Position numbers and translations under genes: made by a program. A stretch of DNA of 64,000 bases from Paraspadella gotoi (Eukaryota; Chaetognatha), in the NCBI GenBank assembly GCA_051294375.1, contig CM119270.1, positions 21,284,324 through 21,348,323 of the forward strand. Reading direction: 5' to 3'. Below are positions 24,909 to 35,215 of the stretch, one piece after another. Below the pieces are notes generated by a model, which did no database searches, was not told the origin of the DNA, and saw only the letters and a list, made by a program, of their open reading frames with translations. The first letter of the stretch is position 1, and every line of letters begins with the position of its first letter.

Positions 24909-25582
24909 TCCTCTCTCTCTCTCTCTCTCTCTTCTCCCCTCCCCCTCCCCAGCCCTCCAAAATGGCGGACCCTCTCATCCTACCTCCATCGTTTCCTCGA
25001 TCTTCAACTCGAATCTCGAGACGAAATTTGGATTCGATTTCAAGATTTTCTTCGTCGATTCGATCTTTTGTTTTTCGCTCATTTGACGCCAGAGTCGGTG
25101 GCGCCGAAGATGGCGCTGGGGACGTCGGGGGTGGCGCCGGACGAAGCGGTTGAAGCGGCGTCGAATGAGGAGGCGGCGTCGACGGTCGAGTCTAAACAGA
25201 AAACGGCGTCGGTTTTGGAGAAAGTCGACGGAGAGACGCTGTCGCCGTGAGTTGTCGATTTTTGAAGAATAAAAAAATCAATATTTTAAAATTAATTTAA
25301 CCTAAGTTGCCTCTCAGTTGGGACATATTAAAGTTTAATTTGATTACATTTAAATATGAATTAAAGAAAAACATACTTAAATCACAAGCGAAAAATTTAA
25401 AGTGAAACATAATTATAACTTTAGCCAATTGTACATGCGAACGTCTAAAAATTAAACTAAAACTTATTTTATCAAATCCGCTTCTCTTCTTCTCAATTAC
25501 CTCATCCCCAATTCTTACCTTCACCAGTCGCGTCTGTCCCTGGAAAGTCGATTCCTTTCACGGCAGATGGCGTCGCGAGCCA

Positions 25583-25618
<36 letters not shown>

Positions 25619-26511
25619 GGACTCAAAAGCTTTTTCGTCAATCCTCAATTTCGCATCGATCTCAAGAGGGCCGACAGAAATACCGACAGAAATACCGACA
25701 GAAATACAGACGGAAATACAGACGGAAATACCGATAGAAATACAGACGGAAATACCGACAGAGATGCCGAGATAAATACCGACAAAAGTGCGGACAAATC
25801 CGACCTCAGGGATGCCGACAAAGACGCCAAAGCATCGGCCGACGGAGACAAAGAAAGGGAGGCCGAGAATGAAGCCGAAAAGAGCGCTCACACAGATACC
25901 GACGCTGATACCGACAAAGGCGTGAAAATCGAAACTTCTAAAGGGAACGCCGGGGATGCCGCCGACCTGGACGGCGTGGAATTCGACGCCGCTGATCCGG
26001 CGTCAAACGGCGCCGCCGAAGCCGATGAGACTCAAGTTGTTTTTGTCTCTTTGATGCAAAAGAACAGAAGAGGAGGAGGAGGAGGAGGAGGAGGATGGAG
26101 GCGGGCGGCGATGTGCATAGGATTCGCGCTTTATGAGGTGACTGTGTTTAATGTTTATAAAGAGTTCTTATAATTTGTATATATTAATGTTAATGATTTC
26201 ATTGATATAGTTTAAATGTCGGCTTCTTGAGACCCGGGGCTCGGGGCATCTCTCTATTGTTTGAGGTTGACCAACGACGAGGACATTCAAACTCATTGTG
26301 TAAAGCTTACATACGGGGATGTAATACTAATAGGGATGTAATAACCATGAAATATAAGCAAACAATAGTTCAATGGCCGGATTCTTCATTTAATTATTCA
26401 ATCTTCCCCCCCCCTCGCTTTGCACCCCAAGGTTTCCCCCAACATCTCCACCACCCCCACCCCCTCTCTTCCCTTTCCTGGATTCGCCCCTTCGGCACAG
26501 ACCTGACATCA

Positions 26512-26542
<31 letters not shown>

Positions 26543-27640
26543 CCGACGTTTGTCGGCTTCCGACGACCACCGACTTCAGTTTCGATCGCGAAGTCGGTCA
26601 AACCTTCGTTTTGCCGACGAAGAGTTTCCTCGTCATTCCCTCGACGTGAGTTGCGTTCGGAAAAGCTTTCTGTATAAATATTCATTCTTCCCGTTTATCA
26701 CTATCATTATCACTATCGCCCTATCAGTATCAACAGAATAAATCAAAATCTTTCTAATTGAGTCCAAAAAAAAAATTTAATCTTCCTGGCTCTTGGGAGA
26801 ATGAATCAAAAAACTTGACCCAACTCTCCAAGAATTAGAAGTAGAAAATTCCAAATAATTTCGATTCTGATCTAAATGATACTAAATGTTCTTTTCTGAA
26901 TTAAACTAATTCTGTCCATCTCTCGGCTAAAAAAAATCTATACTTTCTGTCCTTTTAGTTAAATATATAAAAATATTCTTATCTCTCAATCCCAAAAATT
27001 TAAATCTTCCTGATCCCCAAAAATATCAATTTTTTTGCTAAATAAAAATCTTCTCATTTCTCAGCTGAAAAAATCTTCCCGCTCTTCATCTTAAAATACA
27101 AACTAAAACTTCCCGTTTTTCAACTTATTCAATTCAATTCAATTCAATTCAATTCAATTCAATTCAATTCAGCCTAACCTAAAACTAAATCTAAATCTTC
27201 CCTACTTTCATCAGAAATCAGAATAAATCTAAATCATTCTCCCCCCAACCTCCTTCCAAGCTTCCACGCCGACGACGAGGGCGAATTTCTGCTCCGCGTG
27301 ATGTCGCTCGATTCCAGTCACGTGACTCGACTCGACTCCGACGATGACGTCGACGACGTCGTCTCTCTCGATCTCTTCTCCGCCGCCGACGCCGCAGCGC
27401 CGGATTCAGACGACGTCGCAGCCGACGCCGCCGACGCCGCCGTCCCGGAAATCCTTGACGCCCTCTTCCGGAAACACGCGGGCGAGGATAGAGAGATTGA
27501 CTTTTTCGAGTTGCAGAGAATTTTGAGGGAATTGTTGAAGGAGCAGTTGGGGGAAGAGGAGCCGATTTCGAGGCCCACTTGCGTGTGAGTTTTGTGGGGA
27601 GAGGGAGGGGGAAAGAGAGAGAGGAGAGAGAGAGAGAGAG

Positions 27641-27706
<66 letters not shown>

Positions 27707-28940
27707 GTACAACTGGGTTTTTATGAATCTAAATTTTAAGAATTAAATCGAATTTTTTTTTTCAAAATAATTTTGAAAACTAATGATATTGTTTTGTTTT
27801 CGATATTTTTTTCTTTTAATTTTATTTTCATTTCATATTCGTTATATTGTTATTGATATTCCTATTGTAATCGTTTAATTCACGTTGAAGCCTTTTGTTT
27901 AAATCCTCTCTCTCTTTCTTTCTCCTTCCCGCCGCAGCCAACTGCTCCGCTGCTTCGACGACTCCGGATGCCAACGCCTCCGCCGCGCTGGACTCGACTC
28001 CCTCTGGCGTCGCCTCCGGATCTTCCACGAGGTCTTCAAGGAGGCGGGCGTCGACGACGTGGGATTCATGGAAGCGAGAAGCCTTCGCTTCGCCATGAGA
28101 CGATTGGCTTTGGAAGTCGAAGATGGGTAAGGAGAATGGATTGCATTTACGAACCAATGACTGATGGCTACGAACCAAAGGCAAACACTATGAATTTTTA
28201 AATTAAATTAATCTAATGAAGCAAAACTTTCCCCACAGCGCTTTCGCAAAGCTCGTCCGATTCTTCGCCACCAAAGACGGACTCATCGACTTCGAAGGTT
28301 TTGTTTCTGCCGTCGCCACAGTTTTGATGGCGGAGGCGGAACCGAGTACCAAGCAGGAAATGGAGGCAAAAAGAGCAGAAATTTTGTCGACGGCAGCTGC
28401 GACTGAGACGGTTTTAATGGCGGAAGCTGCAGTCGGCGAAGCAGCGCAGGAAAAAGCGGCGGATGAGACGATGGTTGAAAAGAAGTCGCTCTGCTGTCAA
28501 GTAAAAGCAATGTTTTTGATTTGAAATATACAATTCGAAACATATATAATATATATAAATTATAATCTCTAACAATAAATATAATATTAAATGAATGTGT
28601 AAAATGAATGTGAAAGTATAGGTTAGGGTTAAAGGGGGTTTAGGGTTAGGGGTGATTAAGGTAATTAGGTATTTTTTTTAAATAAATATATTTAAGTAGT
28701 TTTTCAAAAACCGCCGTCGGCGAAAGTAAAATTTAGCCTAAAGTTTTATCAATAAGAAATTGAACTTTGCTTTTACTTATTTTAAATCGACAGGAGTCTT
28801 CAACTAATCAAGACCTGTTCAAGAACACGGCTTCGTCGTCGTCTTCGCCTTTGACATCCGCGGAGATCGCCTTTCGACCGATCGACACTACGGTTAGATT
28901 CGTCGCCGTTGTGCTCGATGAAAACGCGGCGCCGTCATGA
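20780..28940 (+). CDS. Calpain-family protein with lost catalytic Cys (predicted pseudo-protease)
   Basis: Twelve exons: 20780-20929, 22404-22578, 23006-23165, 23313-23496, 24171-24385, 24953-25246, 25528-26137, 26432-26645, 27261-27584, 27938-28126, 28239-28500, 28794-28940; about 975 residues. All junctions agree in phase except exons 7-8. Exon 1 gives VLFEDAAFPA and RWTWRRPK. Exon 2 carries the active-site helix as LADAWYLSAISSL, where calpains have LGDCW: Ala76 replaces the nucleophile Cys, and Arg70 stands where the oxyanion-hole Gln is expected. Exon 3 has FWRFGRWIQVIVDDRLP. Exon 5 keeps His244 (FARHAYRVT) and Asn281 (VRIRNPFGE), separated by a poly-Asp/Lys loop. Exon 6 continues WMDNPPKW and RDEIWIRFQDFLRRF. 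Exons 7-9 form the C2-like (CBSW) domain, with a ~115-residue low-complexity insert in exon 7. Exons 9-11 are a penta-EF-hand region (KHAGEDREIDFFELQRIL) with degenerate loops. Exon 12 adds a 48-residue tail. The ATG is chosen because no AG acceptor lies between the upstream pyrimidine run and it. A protease function is not expected; scaffold or regulatory roles are inferred. An AATAAA lies at 29538-29543. Confidence 0.92.
21690..21930. repeat. Unexplained GC-richer block inside calpain intron 1
   Basis: About 240 bp with a composition unlike the surrounding AT-rich intron, containing short inverted matches (GATGCCCATT/GGGATGGGGCATC; CCCTCAGTGACG/CCAGTCACTGG). It is flanked by degenerate TGTCATT-type repeats (about 21250-21650) and a (GTC)n tract (21956-21989). 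It looks like an inserted repeat element or a structured RNA, but no tRNA, rRNA or known element fold was recognised. Confidence 0.3.
23142..23241 (+). repeat. Tandem repeat spanning the exon 3 / intron 3 splice donor of the calpain gene
   Basis: Three ~33-36-bp units of the form CTGGAGAAGGCGTACGCC-AAGTAAGCTGATGTT start at about 23142, 23178 and 23212. The first unit contains the end of exon 3 and its donor (GCCAA|gtaagc). The later units lie in the intron and carry diverged copies of the same coding end, the third with a second intact gtaagc donor. Confidence 0.8.
23247..23300 (+). repeat. Short tandem repeat, 20-bp unit
   Basis: GTCGTCCCATGTCATTCCAT is repeated about 2.7 times within calpain intron 3, just before the exon 4 acceptor. 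Confidence 0.8.
23622..23770. repeat. (TCAAG)n / (TCAAT)n pentanucleotide array
   Basis: About twenty-eight pentamers change from TCAAT to TCAAG and back to TCAAT, in calpain intron 4. A similar (AATTC)n array is at 27122-27172 in intron 8. Confidence 0.95.
28621..28652 (+). repeat. Short telomere-like TTAGGG tract
   Basis: GGTTAGGGTTAAAGGGGGTT followed by TAGGGTTAGGGG, inside the intron before calpain exon 12. Only about four imperfect units, so it may be chance or a double-strand-break repair scar. Confidence 0.5.
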
Positions 28941-29167
28941 CACGGGTGATGACACGGAGCGTGACAAAAATGAAGATTTAGAAGGGGGGATGCGTGACAA
29001 AAAGAATGAGTGACATTGGTTATGACAAGGAGTGTGATTAGACATGGATGTGCGAAACGGGTAATGATCGGGGCTTAAGGTTGTTCTTTACAAGGACCAA
29101 GTTCTACGCTACCCTAAAATAGCGCGGGTCGGCGGGATGAGTCCAACACCCTCCACTATCTCAACAG

Positions 29168-29347
29168 GACGACAGCGAGGACAGCTTCAGCTTCGACAGC
29201 GGCGCAGCCTCAGCGACGGACTCCGGGCGCAGCTCTCCGTCCACCGACCTCCGGATGCGGGACCTTCTCTCACCCAACATCCGGGGATTCTTATACAACT
29301 TGGACTCGTGGGAATCTGTTTATTCGCCGCCGTCGGAGAGATTGTAG
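29168..29347 (+). CDS. Alternative or additional last exon of the calpain-like gene
   Basis: An acceptor (ctatctcaacag) is followed by 59 phase-0 codons and TAG at 29347. The peptide is acidic and serine-rich at first (DDSEDSFSFDSGAASATDSG), then LRMRDLLSPNIRGFLYNLDS and VYSPPSERL. It is in phase with the donor that ends calpain exon 11 (TGTCAA|gtaaaa), so it can replace exon 12. It could also be reached from an internal exon 12 donor (ACG|gttaga), which would skip that exon's stop. It could instead belong to another gene; nothing upstream suggests one. Confidence 0.5.
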   Translation, partial: DDSEDSFSFDSGAASATDSGRSSPSTDLRMRDLLSPNIRGFLYNLDSWESVYSPPSERL

Positions 29348-30061
29348 TCAAGCTTGGTTGGACGTTGACAGTTGGGCGCGCAAAAGCAAGCAGAATGTGA
29401 AAACTGATCAGAGGCCATGGATGGTAAAGCTCAATTTGATTATTTCGAAGTTAACGATAACTTTGTACACGCCTAATTAATCTCCTGTTTTCTTATAAAA
29501 GATTACACGAATCGAAATCCAAGAAACGAGTCTTTTTAATAAAAAAGTTAAAGATCTATTTTCAAGTAATAACATTGTACAAATATGCCAATGGAAACAA
29601 CGGGGTGGCAAGGGATTTTGGATAGAAACCCCTTAATGAAATAAGTTTTTTTTCTCTAAAAGATCGGCATTTTAAAATTGATGTTCAAAAATGTTCAAAT
29701 CTAAATCACGCATTTTCAACGAGTTGAAGAAATCTGTTTAACTTTAAAAAACGAAGGACCGAGATTTTAAAAAATACGAAAAACCGAAACAAGGAATCTG
29801 AATAATTCACAAAACCTTAATTCGTCACAAAATATATATATAAAAAACAACATCTCGGTGAGTTTTTTAAGTCGTAAAAATTGAGCGGAGAATAAAAAAA
29901 ACCAGAGTAATGAAAATCTATAGAGTCGAACTTTGAAAACGAATTGCGACGCATATATTAATATTTGTATCAGGAATAAAAGTTAAAAACTTTAAAAAAT
30001 ATATATATTTCTTGATAAAAAATAATCTGAGGTAAAAAAAAAGTAAAAATGTCTCCAATCG
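29348..30061. other. Intergenic, convergent 3' ends
   Basis: AT-rich spacer between the calpain 3' end (+) and the stop codon of the zinc-finger gene (-). It includes a candidate calpain poly(A) signal AATAAA at 29538-29543. No reading frame of note. Confidence 0.7.
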
Positions 30062-32328
30062 TCAAGAGAGTTGAACGTTCGGATCGGGCGAGTGATTCCT
30101 GAGAACTGATGAGGGGGGTTGGGTGGAAGTGGACGAGGCTTGACCTTTGACCCCGTTTCGTTGTTTTGAGAGGAGAATCTTTTGAATGAGGGCGCGATGA
30201 CTTAATTTGGAGGGAGATGGAGAAGCCGACGGCGCCTAAAAAGAAAAGATTATTATCTTGTAAGAGTGATGTAGGCCTTAAACCACCAAAACCTGTCCAA
30301 AGTCAGGGGCAAGATAGCTTATTCCTTAAATAAATGAATAATTTTTATATTTGTTGCAACAATTTCATAAACCTGCTTAAGTTCAACTAGAAATGAAATA
30401 AGTCGAGCTTCTAGGGAAAATAACCCATTAAACTGAAAAGAGCAAAAGTTCTGAATTTGTTTTTATTTCGTCTCCCCACGGAACGCCCCCCCTCCCACCC
30501 TCCTTTAAAGCCAAACCCAGATTGTGTTCAAGTACCGAAGGCAGAGACTCTCGACCCTCGACGGGAGTTTGACCAGTTGACGGAGATATGGAGGTTCTTG
30601 CTGGAGTGGAGGACGAAGGAGTCGAAGGAGACTCGAACCATTTAGACCGAACCTTTCGATTGCAGGGAAAGAAAGAAAATGTAAATATTGTGAAATAATC
30701 ATTACGACGAAAAACATCGGAAACTCGATCGGAAAATGACTCGACCGGAAAACGACTGACCTTTTCGGCAAAAGCCGCGTTTTCGATGTTGAAACCGTTG
30801 ATCAATCCGTCCAAATCTTTCGGGTTAGACTGACATAAAACAAAATTGTTATTTAGTCAAGATTTTCTTTCAAACAATATTAATTATAAAATATTTTAGT
30901 TACTAGTTTGATAAGTCACTTTTCCGATGAAACCGGGTTAATAAAACTACTAAAACTCTTGTTTTTTTTTCACGGACTCGACTTTACTAAGTTACTAAAA
31001 CTCCATACTTTAATTATTCTTTCAAAGAATACAGTACGCTATGGTGAATTCACTTACATTTATAACCACAATCCACTAATTTTCACAGACCTGATGTTTA
31101 ACGCTTTTCGTTCTTCCTTTCCTCGCGATGTCCGCCTTAATCTGTTTCGCTGTCCGTCTTTTCCGTTTCGGCGTTGGAGCGGCGGCGGCGGCGGCGGCGG
31201 AGCTGACTGTCGAGGCTGAAGCGACATCGGAAGACTGGGTGGCGGCGGCAGCGGTGCCGCCGACAGGACGTTTGTGTTGATAGCGCACGTGATTCGCCAA
31301 AATGTAGACGCTACTGAAAGTCGCTCCGCAGAGTTTGCACCTTTTTTGAAGGGACAAACTGTAAATGAATATGTTTTAAGAGAGGAAAATTTTAAATTTT
31401 ACCCGCCTGTTACAGCATGATCCGAAGCTCAGGTACTGCTTATATTGAAGGTTCTGTAATTAATTCATAACAATAATTACTGCCTCTTCAATACGTCACT
31501 TTAAACTAAACACCAAGTGACTAGCCTTAAGCTTAAACTAAGGTAAGCAAAATTTTAAACCAAACCCCACAAACTTTTCTCTAAGTAAACCAACCGTTAT
31601 AAGTCTCGAAATAATTAATATTCAACTTATAATATAAGTTATATCGCACGAAACTTTAAATAAACTCATAAAACCTTGAGGGATCCGTGTCAAGACTTAA
31701 CATCTCATACCAACCTGATTCTCCCAGTCTTTCTCCGATGCATGACTTCGATGTGTCGCTTCAAATTGTCGCTACGAGAATAAAGTTGACCGCAGAATCG
31801 ACAGCACCGCGCCTTTCGAGACGGCAACGGCGCCGCGGGCGCCTCTGCCGTCGTCGATTCCGGCGCGGACTGCGGAGCCGACTCTACGACCGACAAATCC
31901 ACCGACTTCTTGAGCGAGACGTCGGTCGCCAGGAGCCGACAAAGCGGCGCCCCTTTGGGAACCGACGCCACTTTGACGACGGGTTGCGGCGCGCCGGCGT
32001 TGAGAGGCGGGCGTCCGACGGGCCGCTTCATTGGCGGCGTCGTGGAGGAAGCGTCGCCGCGGACGAACTCGGACGGGAGAGACTTGGGTCGTCGAGATCT
32101 TTTGCCCCCGATGGACGGAGATTTGACCAGATGGTGAAGATGCTGTCGTTGCAGTTTTTGCTGCTGTCGGTTGGGTCCGCGCAGTTTGACGGGCGACGGG
32201 TCGAACTTTTCCGGATTCGTCTGCCGTCGCTTCTTTTTGAGTTGCGGCTCCACCCAACCCTCGTGCGGCGCCAACCGGTTGATGGCGCGTTTGAGTGGCG
32301 ACGGAGTCTTGGATGGCGTAGTGGACAT
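30062..32328 (-). CDS. C2H2 zinc-finger protein with AT-hook-like motif
   Basis: Five minus-strand exons join without a phase conflict: 32328-31715, 31358-31091, 30829-30761, 30652-30536 and 30235-30062 (TGA), predicting 413 residues. The start ATG has an in-frame TAA 36 nt upstream. Residues 1-95 are basic (LKKKRRQ, GGKRSRRPK). KRPVGRPP at 101-108 resembles an AT-hook. Finger 1 is at 176-197 (CRFCGQLYSRSDNLKRHIEV then MH), finger 2 at 212-233 (CKLCGATFSSVYILANHVRY then QH), both C-x2-C-x12-H-x4-H and separated by 14 residues. A basic segment (PKRKRRTAKQIKADIARK) follows. Exons 3-5 encode SNPKDLDGLINGFNIENAAF and a Ser/Pro/Thr tail. It is probably a nuclear DNA-binding regulator; the family beyond C2H2 is not recognised. 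Only the last exon depends on a weaker donor (TCG|gtactt), although its acceptor is strong. Confidence 0.85.
30250..30380 (+). repeat. Dispersed repeat copy
   Basis: Runs TTATCTTGTAAGAGTGATGT, then AGGCCTTAAACCACC, CTGTCCAAAGTCA, GCAAGATAGCTTATT, TTAAATAAATG, TAATTTTTATATTTGTT and CAATTTCATAA. It matches 43487-43600 and 43645-43735. It lies in the last intron of the zinc-finger gene. Confidence 0.65.
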
Positions 32329-33146
32329 CGTGGGACGCTGGCGCGCGGGTCGACGAGCGGTTTAGACGGGAAGATGAGAGCGTCACGCAGTACCAGGGTA
32401 TGTTATACTTATTTCATAAAAATGATTGGAGTTTCGATCAAGTTTGTGAAATATTGGAATGAATTCAGAAGCGAATCGTGCTAAAGTAAAATATCAACCA
32501 AAACGAGGACGAATAATGAAGGCGAATGACGATGACAAAGACGAAGGCGAATGACGATGACAAAGACGAAGAACAAGGACGAAGAACAAAGACGACGACC
32601 CAGACAACAACAACAACAACAGGTTTGTTTTGGGTTTCAGACTTTGAATCAGGTGGAGGTGGAGGAGGAGGAGGTGGAGGAGGAGAAGGCGGAGAAGGAG
32701 GAGGAGCATTAGAGACGCTCAGAAGAAAAATAAAAAGAGAATCGAACAGAAGAGCAAGAGTTTGAGAGGAGACGACATCTGGAGGGAAAAGATAGAGATG
32801 GCCCATGACCCTGTTCTTTTCTTTTTTATTTCCTTCTTTAATAATAATCTATATTATTATCTTACGAAAAATACGGAACGTATTGCAGAATGACCTTTAT
32901 TTTTAATTCATGATTCTTACAGTTAAAGTATTTTTGGTATAGCTAAGGTTATTCGTCAGCTTTTACTCTTCGATAATACATTTACGAAAGTGCGTAAAGA
33001 GTAATTTAGGAAAAATACTGCTTAGGAAAATATGTATCAACTGAAGAAAACACTCTAGTCAACGGTGAAACTAATCCAAAACTCGACAAAGGAGTTTCAT
33101 TATCACAATCAACTGTGTTTCTCATAAATAAATGAAAGGCCGTCGG
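32329..33146. other. Upstream region of the zinc-finger gene
   Basis: From 32460 to 32770 there is purine-rich GAC/AAC/GGA repeat sequence. The rest is AT-rich. No separate gene was recognised. The promoter of the zinc-finger gene is probably near 32340-32470 but shows no clear core element. Confidence 0.5.
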
Positions 33147-33219
33147 TCAAAAGTTCTGCCAAGATTTCATCAACGTTTGCAGACTTTCGCCGAAAACCAT
33201 CGCAAAGATTTCATTATTA

Positions 33220-33253
<34 letters not shown>

Positions 33254-33298
33254 TGGCGAGATTTGGTTTTTGATGAAACACAGAATTGGAATTCGTCT
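33147..33298 (-). CDS. Candidate terminal exon with poly-Asp tract
   Basis: After acceptor ccttgtttgaccag the minus strand reads TNSNSVFHQKPNLAN, a run of Asp from (GAC)n, then NNEIFAMVFGESLQTLMKSW and QNF, ending TGA at 33147 (49 codons). It needs one base from an upstream exon. Composition and stop position are good. It may belong to the same minus-strand gene as 33598-33905, or be an alternative last exon of it. Confidence 0.45.
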
Positions 33299-33597
33299 CT
33301 GGTCAAACAAGGAGGAACTGGAGAAGACAACGGTCAGGGAGTACATGCATATTATCTTTTGCAAATAATCAAATTTTAAAAATAAAATAAGGATAATCAA
33401 TTTTGTTTTTAGTATTTGGTTAAATAAATAAATCAGTCTTTCATACATAGCTTCATTTTCAATAACATATTCAATTGTAAATAGATTGTCATGGCGCTAA
33501 TTCTAAAATATAAAAGCTAAATCCATAAAAGAAAGAAAAGAAAAAGCAGACGTTAAAATTAAAAAACCCTGACGATATTCAGAACCAGAGGATCTGA

Positions 33598-33905
33598 TTA
33601 ACAAAGTCCTTTGGCCTTCGTTGATGGACACTCGTATCGCCGAGCGTCGTCGTCGTCGTCGTCGTTGTTGTTTTCGTCGCTTTTATTTCCCTTATTGTCT
33701 TGAGTCTACGATTCAAGTTTAAAGAGAATTACAACAAAATATCAAAGTTTAAAAAGAACAACGTTCGTTTGTAAATGTATTTAAAGAAGGTAGTATATAA
33801 TATTTAACTTAAAGCGGTAGGCGTGGCGAGCGACCATAAAAACCCTCGTACTCGTAATCGACTTGGAGCGTCTTCGTCCTCGTTGTCCAAAAATACGGCG
33901 TCCAT
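33598..33905 (-). CDS. Candidate two-exon acidic protein segment
   Basis: Exon 33905-33852 starts at an ATG and reads MDAVFLDNEDEDAPSRLR, then a donor (CGA|gtacga). After a 146-bp intron with acceptor ttgaatcgtag, exon 33705-33598 reads TQDNKGNKSDENNN, six Asp, then ARRYECPSTKAKGLC and TAA, in matching phase 0. The ATG may be internal: the frame is open upstream (LDGLSFVT) towards a (GA)n tract, beyond which ATTDEFSETSNRLMTAASDA is open in a different frame. No family is recognised. Confidence 0.4.
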
Positions 33906-33933
33906 CGTAACAAACGACAAACCATCCAACGAG

Positions 33934-33989
<56 letters not shown>

Positions 33990-34228
33990 AGATGGCGTCG
34001 CTTGCGGCCGTCATGAGGCGATTTGATGTTTCCGAAAATTCGTCGGTGGTCGCGAATTTTCAACTGTTTTTTTTTGGCTCCGCAAATTGTTGATGATAGA
34101 AGTTTAGTGCGCGTAAGAATCGTTATGCTTAAAAACGTTAAAAAATTAAGCTGAAATAGTTATTTACAAATCTTTTTGTATGTAGTATTATTCGTTTTCT
34201 TTATATTTATTTTCATAGTTTTTTTTTT
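33906..34228. other. Microsatellite and ambiguous short frames
   Basis: (CT)n at about 33939-33987 is followed by CCAAGATGGCGTCG, which starts a + strand frame (MASLAAVMRRFDVSENSSVV). The reverse strand of the same stretch is also open and protein-like. I cannot choose between them. Confidence 0.3.
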
Positions 34229-34336
34229 TTGGTTGGTTACGCGACCGCGTCAAAAGACGAGGCGATTCGAGATAAAGACGGAAAATGGCTTATCTTTGTT
34301 GATGGCCATTTCGGACAGGCGCCGGTCATTTTCGAC

Positions 34337-34371
<35 letters not shown>

Positions 34372-34480
34372 CGCCGCCCCCGCCGCGCCGCCGCCCCCGC
34401 CGCAGCAATATCTGCGAAGATTGAGACAAGGATTCGCTTTCATGAAGCGACGCGTAAATTCCAGATTTTCGAAAGCGAAA
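34229..34480 (+). CDS. Candidate proline-rich exon, strand uncertain
   Basis: Plus strand reads KDEAIRDKDGKWLIFVDGHF, then a long proline run from (CCG)n with alanines, then QQYLRRLRQGFAFMKRRVNS and a possible donor (GCGAAA|gttgag). The minus strand has a competing frame (RRLSEMAINKDKPFSVFISN). No domain is recognised, and the upstream acceptor lies in a poly-T run and is weak. Confidence 0.28.
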
Positions 34481-35064
34481 GTTGAGAGTTCGATTCTCCT
34501 GATGTCTGTCTATCTGTCTACTATCTTTCTATCTTTCTATCTCCTATCTTTTGATATAAAAAGAATAGGTATCGTTGAATCATAAGGACGGATATTTATC
34601 ATACTAGAGTTGGTGAGAGTCACGTAACCTTCATGCATTGCATTACATTTATTGCATCATTGATTTCTCGTACTTTTTCTTTCTCATCTTTGCGTCTTTC
34701 TTTAAAGTTTAATCCGCTTTGGTTTTCTTGACCTTTAAGATTCTTTTATTTGTTCTTCTTGTTTTGAACAACAGAAACGACGATGACGACGACGATTTTC
34801 GGCGACAGAGGATAATTCAGAATTCAGTTTTATAACTCGCCGCTTCTGAAAATTAATTTAATTTTGTTCCAACCATTTTTATAAGAGATTGATTTAAATT
34901 ATATTACTAAGACTCATTTCATCCCATTTCTTCGAATATTTAATAAACTCCATAAAATTTTCTAACTCTCAAATGGCTCTACACAATTTCGCGTACTCCT
35001 TCTTATATCCTATCATTTCATATCATATAATATAATTTTATATCATTACATAGTCATCACTTCT
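34481..35064. other. AT-rich, no gene seen
   Basis: (CTAT)n-like sequence at about 34505-34550 is followed by AT-rich DNA without a credible frame. Confidence 0.6.
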
Positions 35065-35168
35065 TTGCCCTACTTCCCCATCCACCCTGATTCCTCTTCT
35101 CCGAGTCTCGACGTAGGAAGAGAGAAAACGTTCAGTGATTCTAGAGAAGAAAGAAAGAACGTGTCTTG

Positions 35169-35215
<47 letters not shown>

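Noticed and set aside
26220-26330. Missing calpain exon between exons 7 and 8
   Set aside because: The only acceptor-led frame (FKCRLLETRGSGHLSIV) stops early, resembles nothing in the family and has no donor of the required phase.
20780-28940. Calpain as a decayed pseudogene
   Set aside because: Eleven of twelve exons keep open frames, splice sites and conserved non-catalytic residues; a single phase conflict is more simply an indel error or missed microexon.
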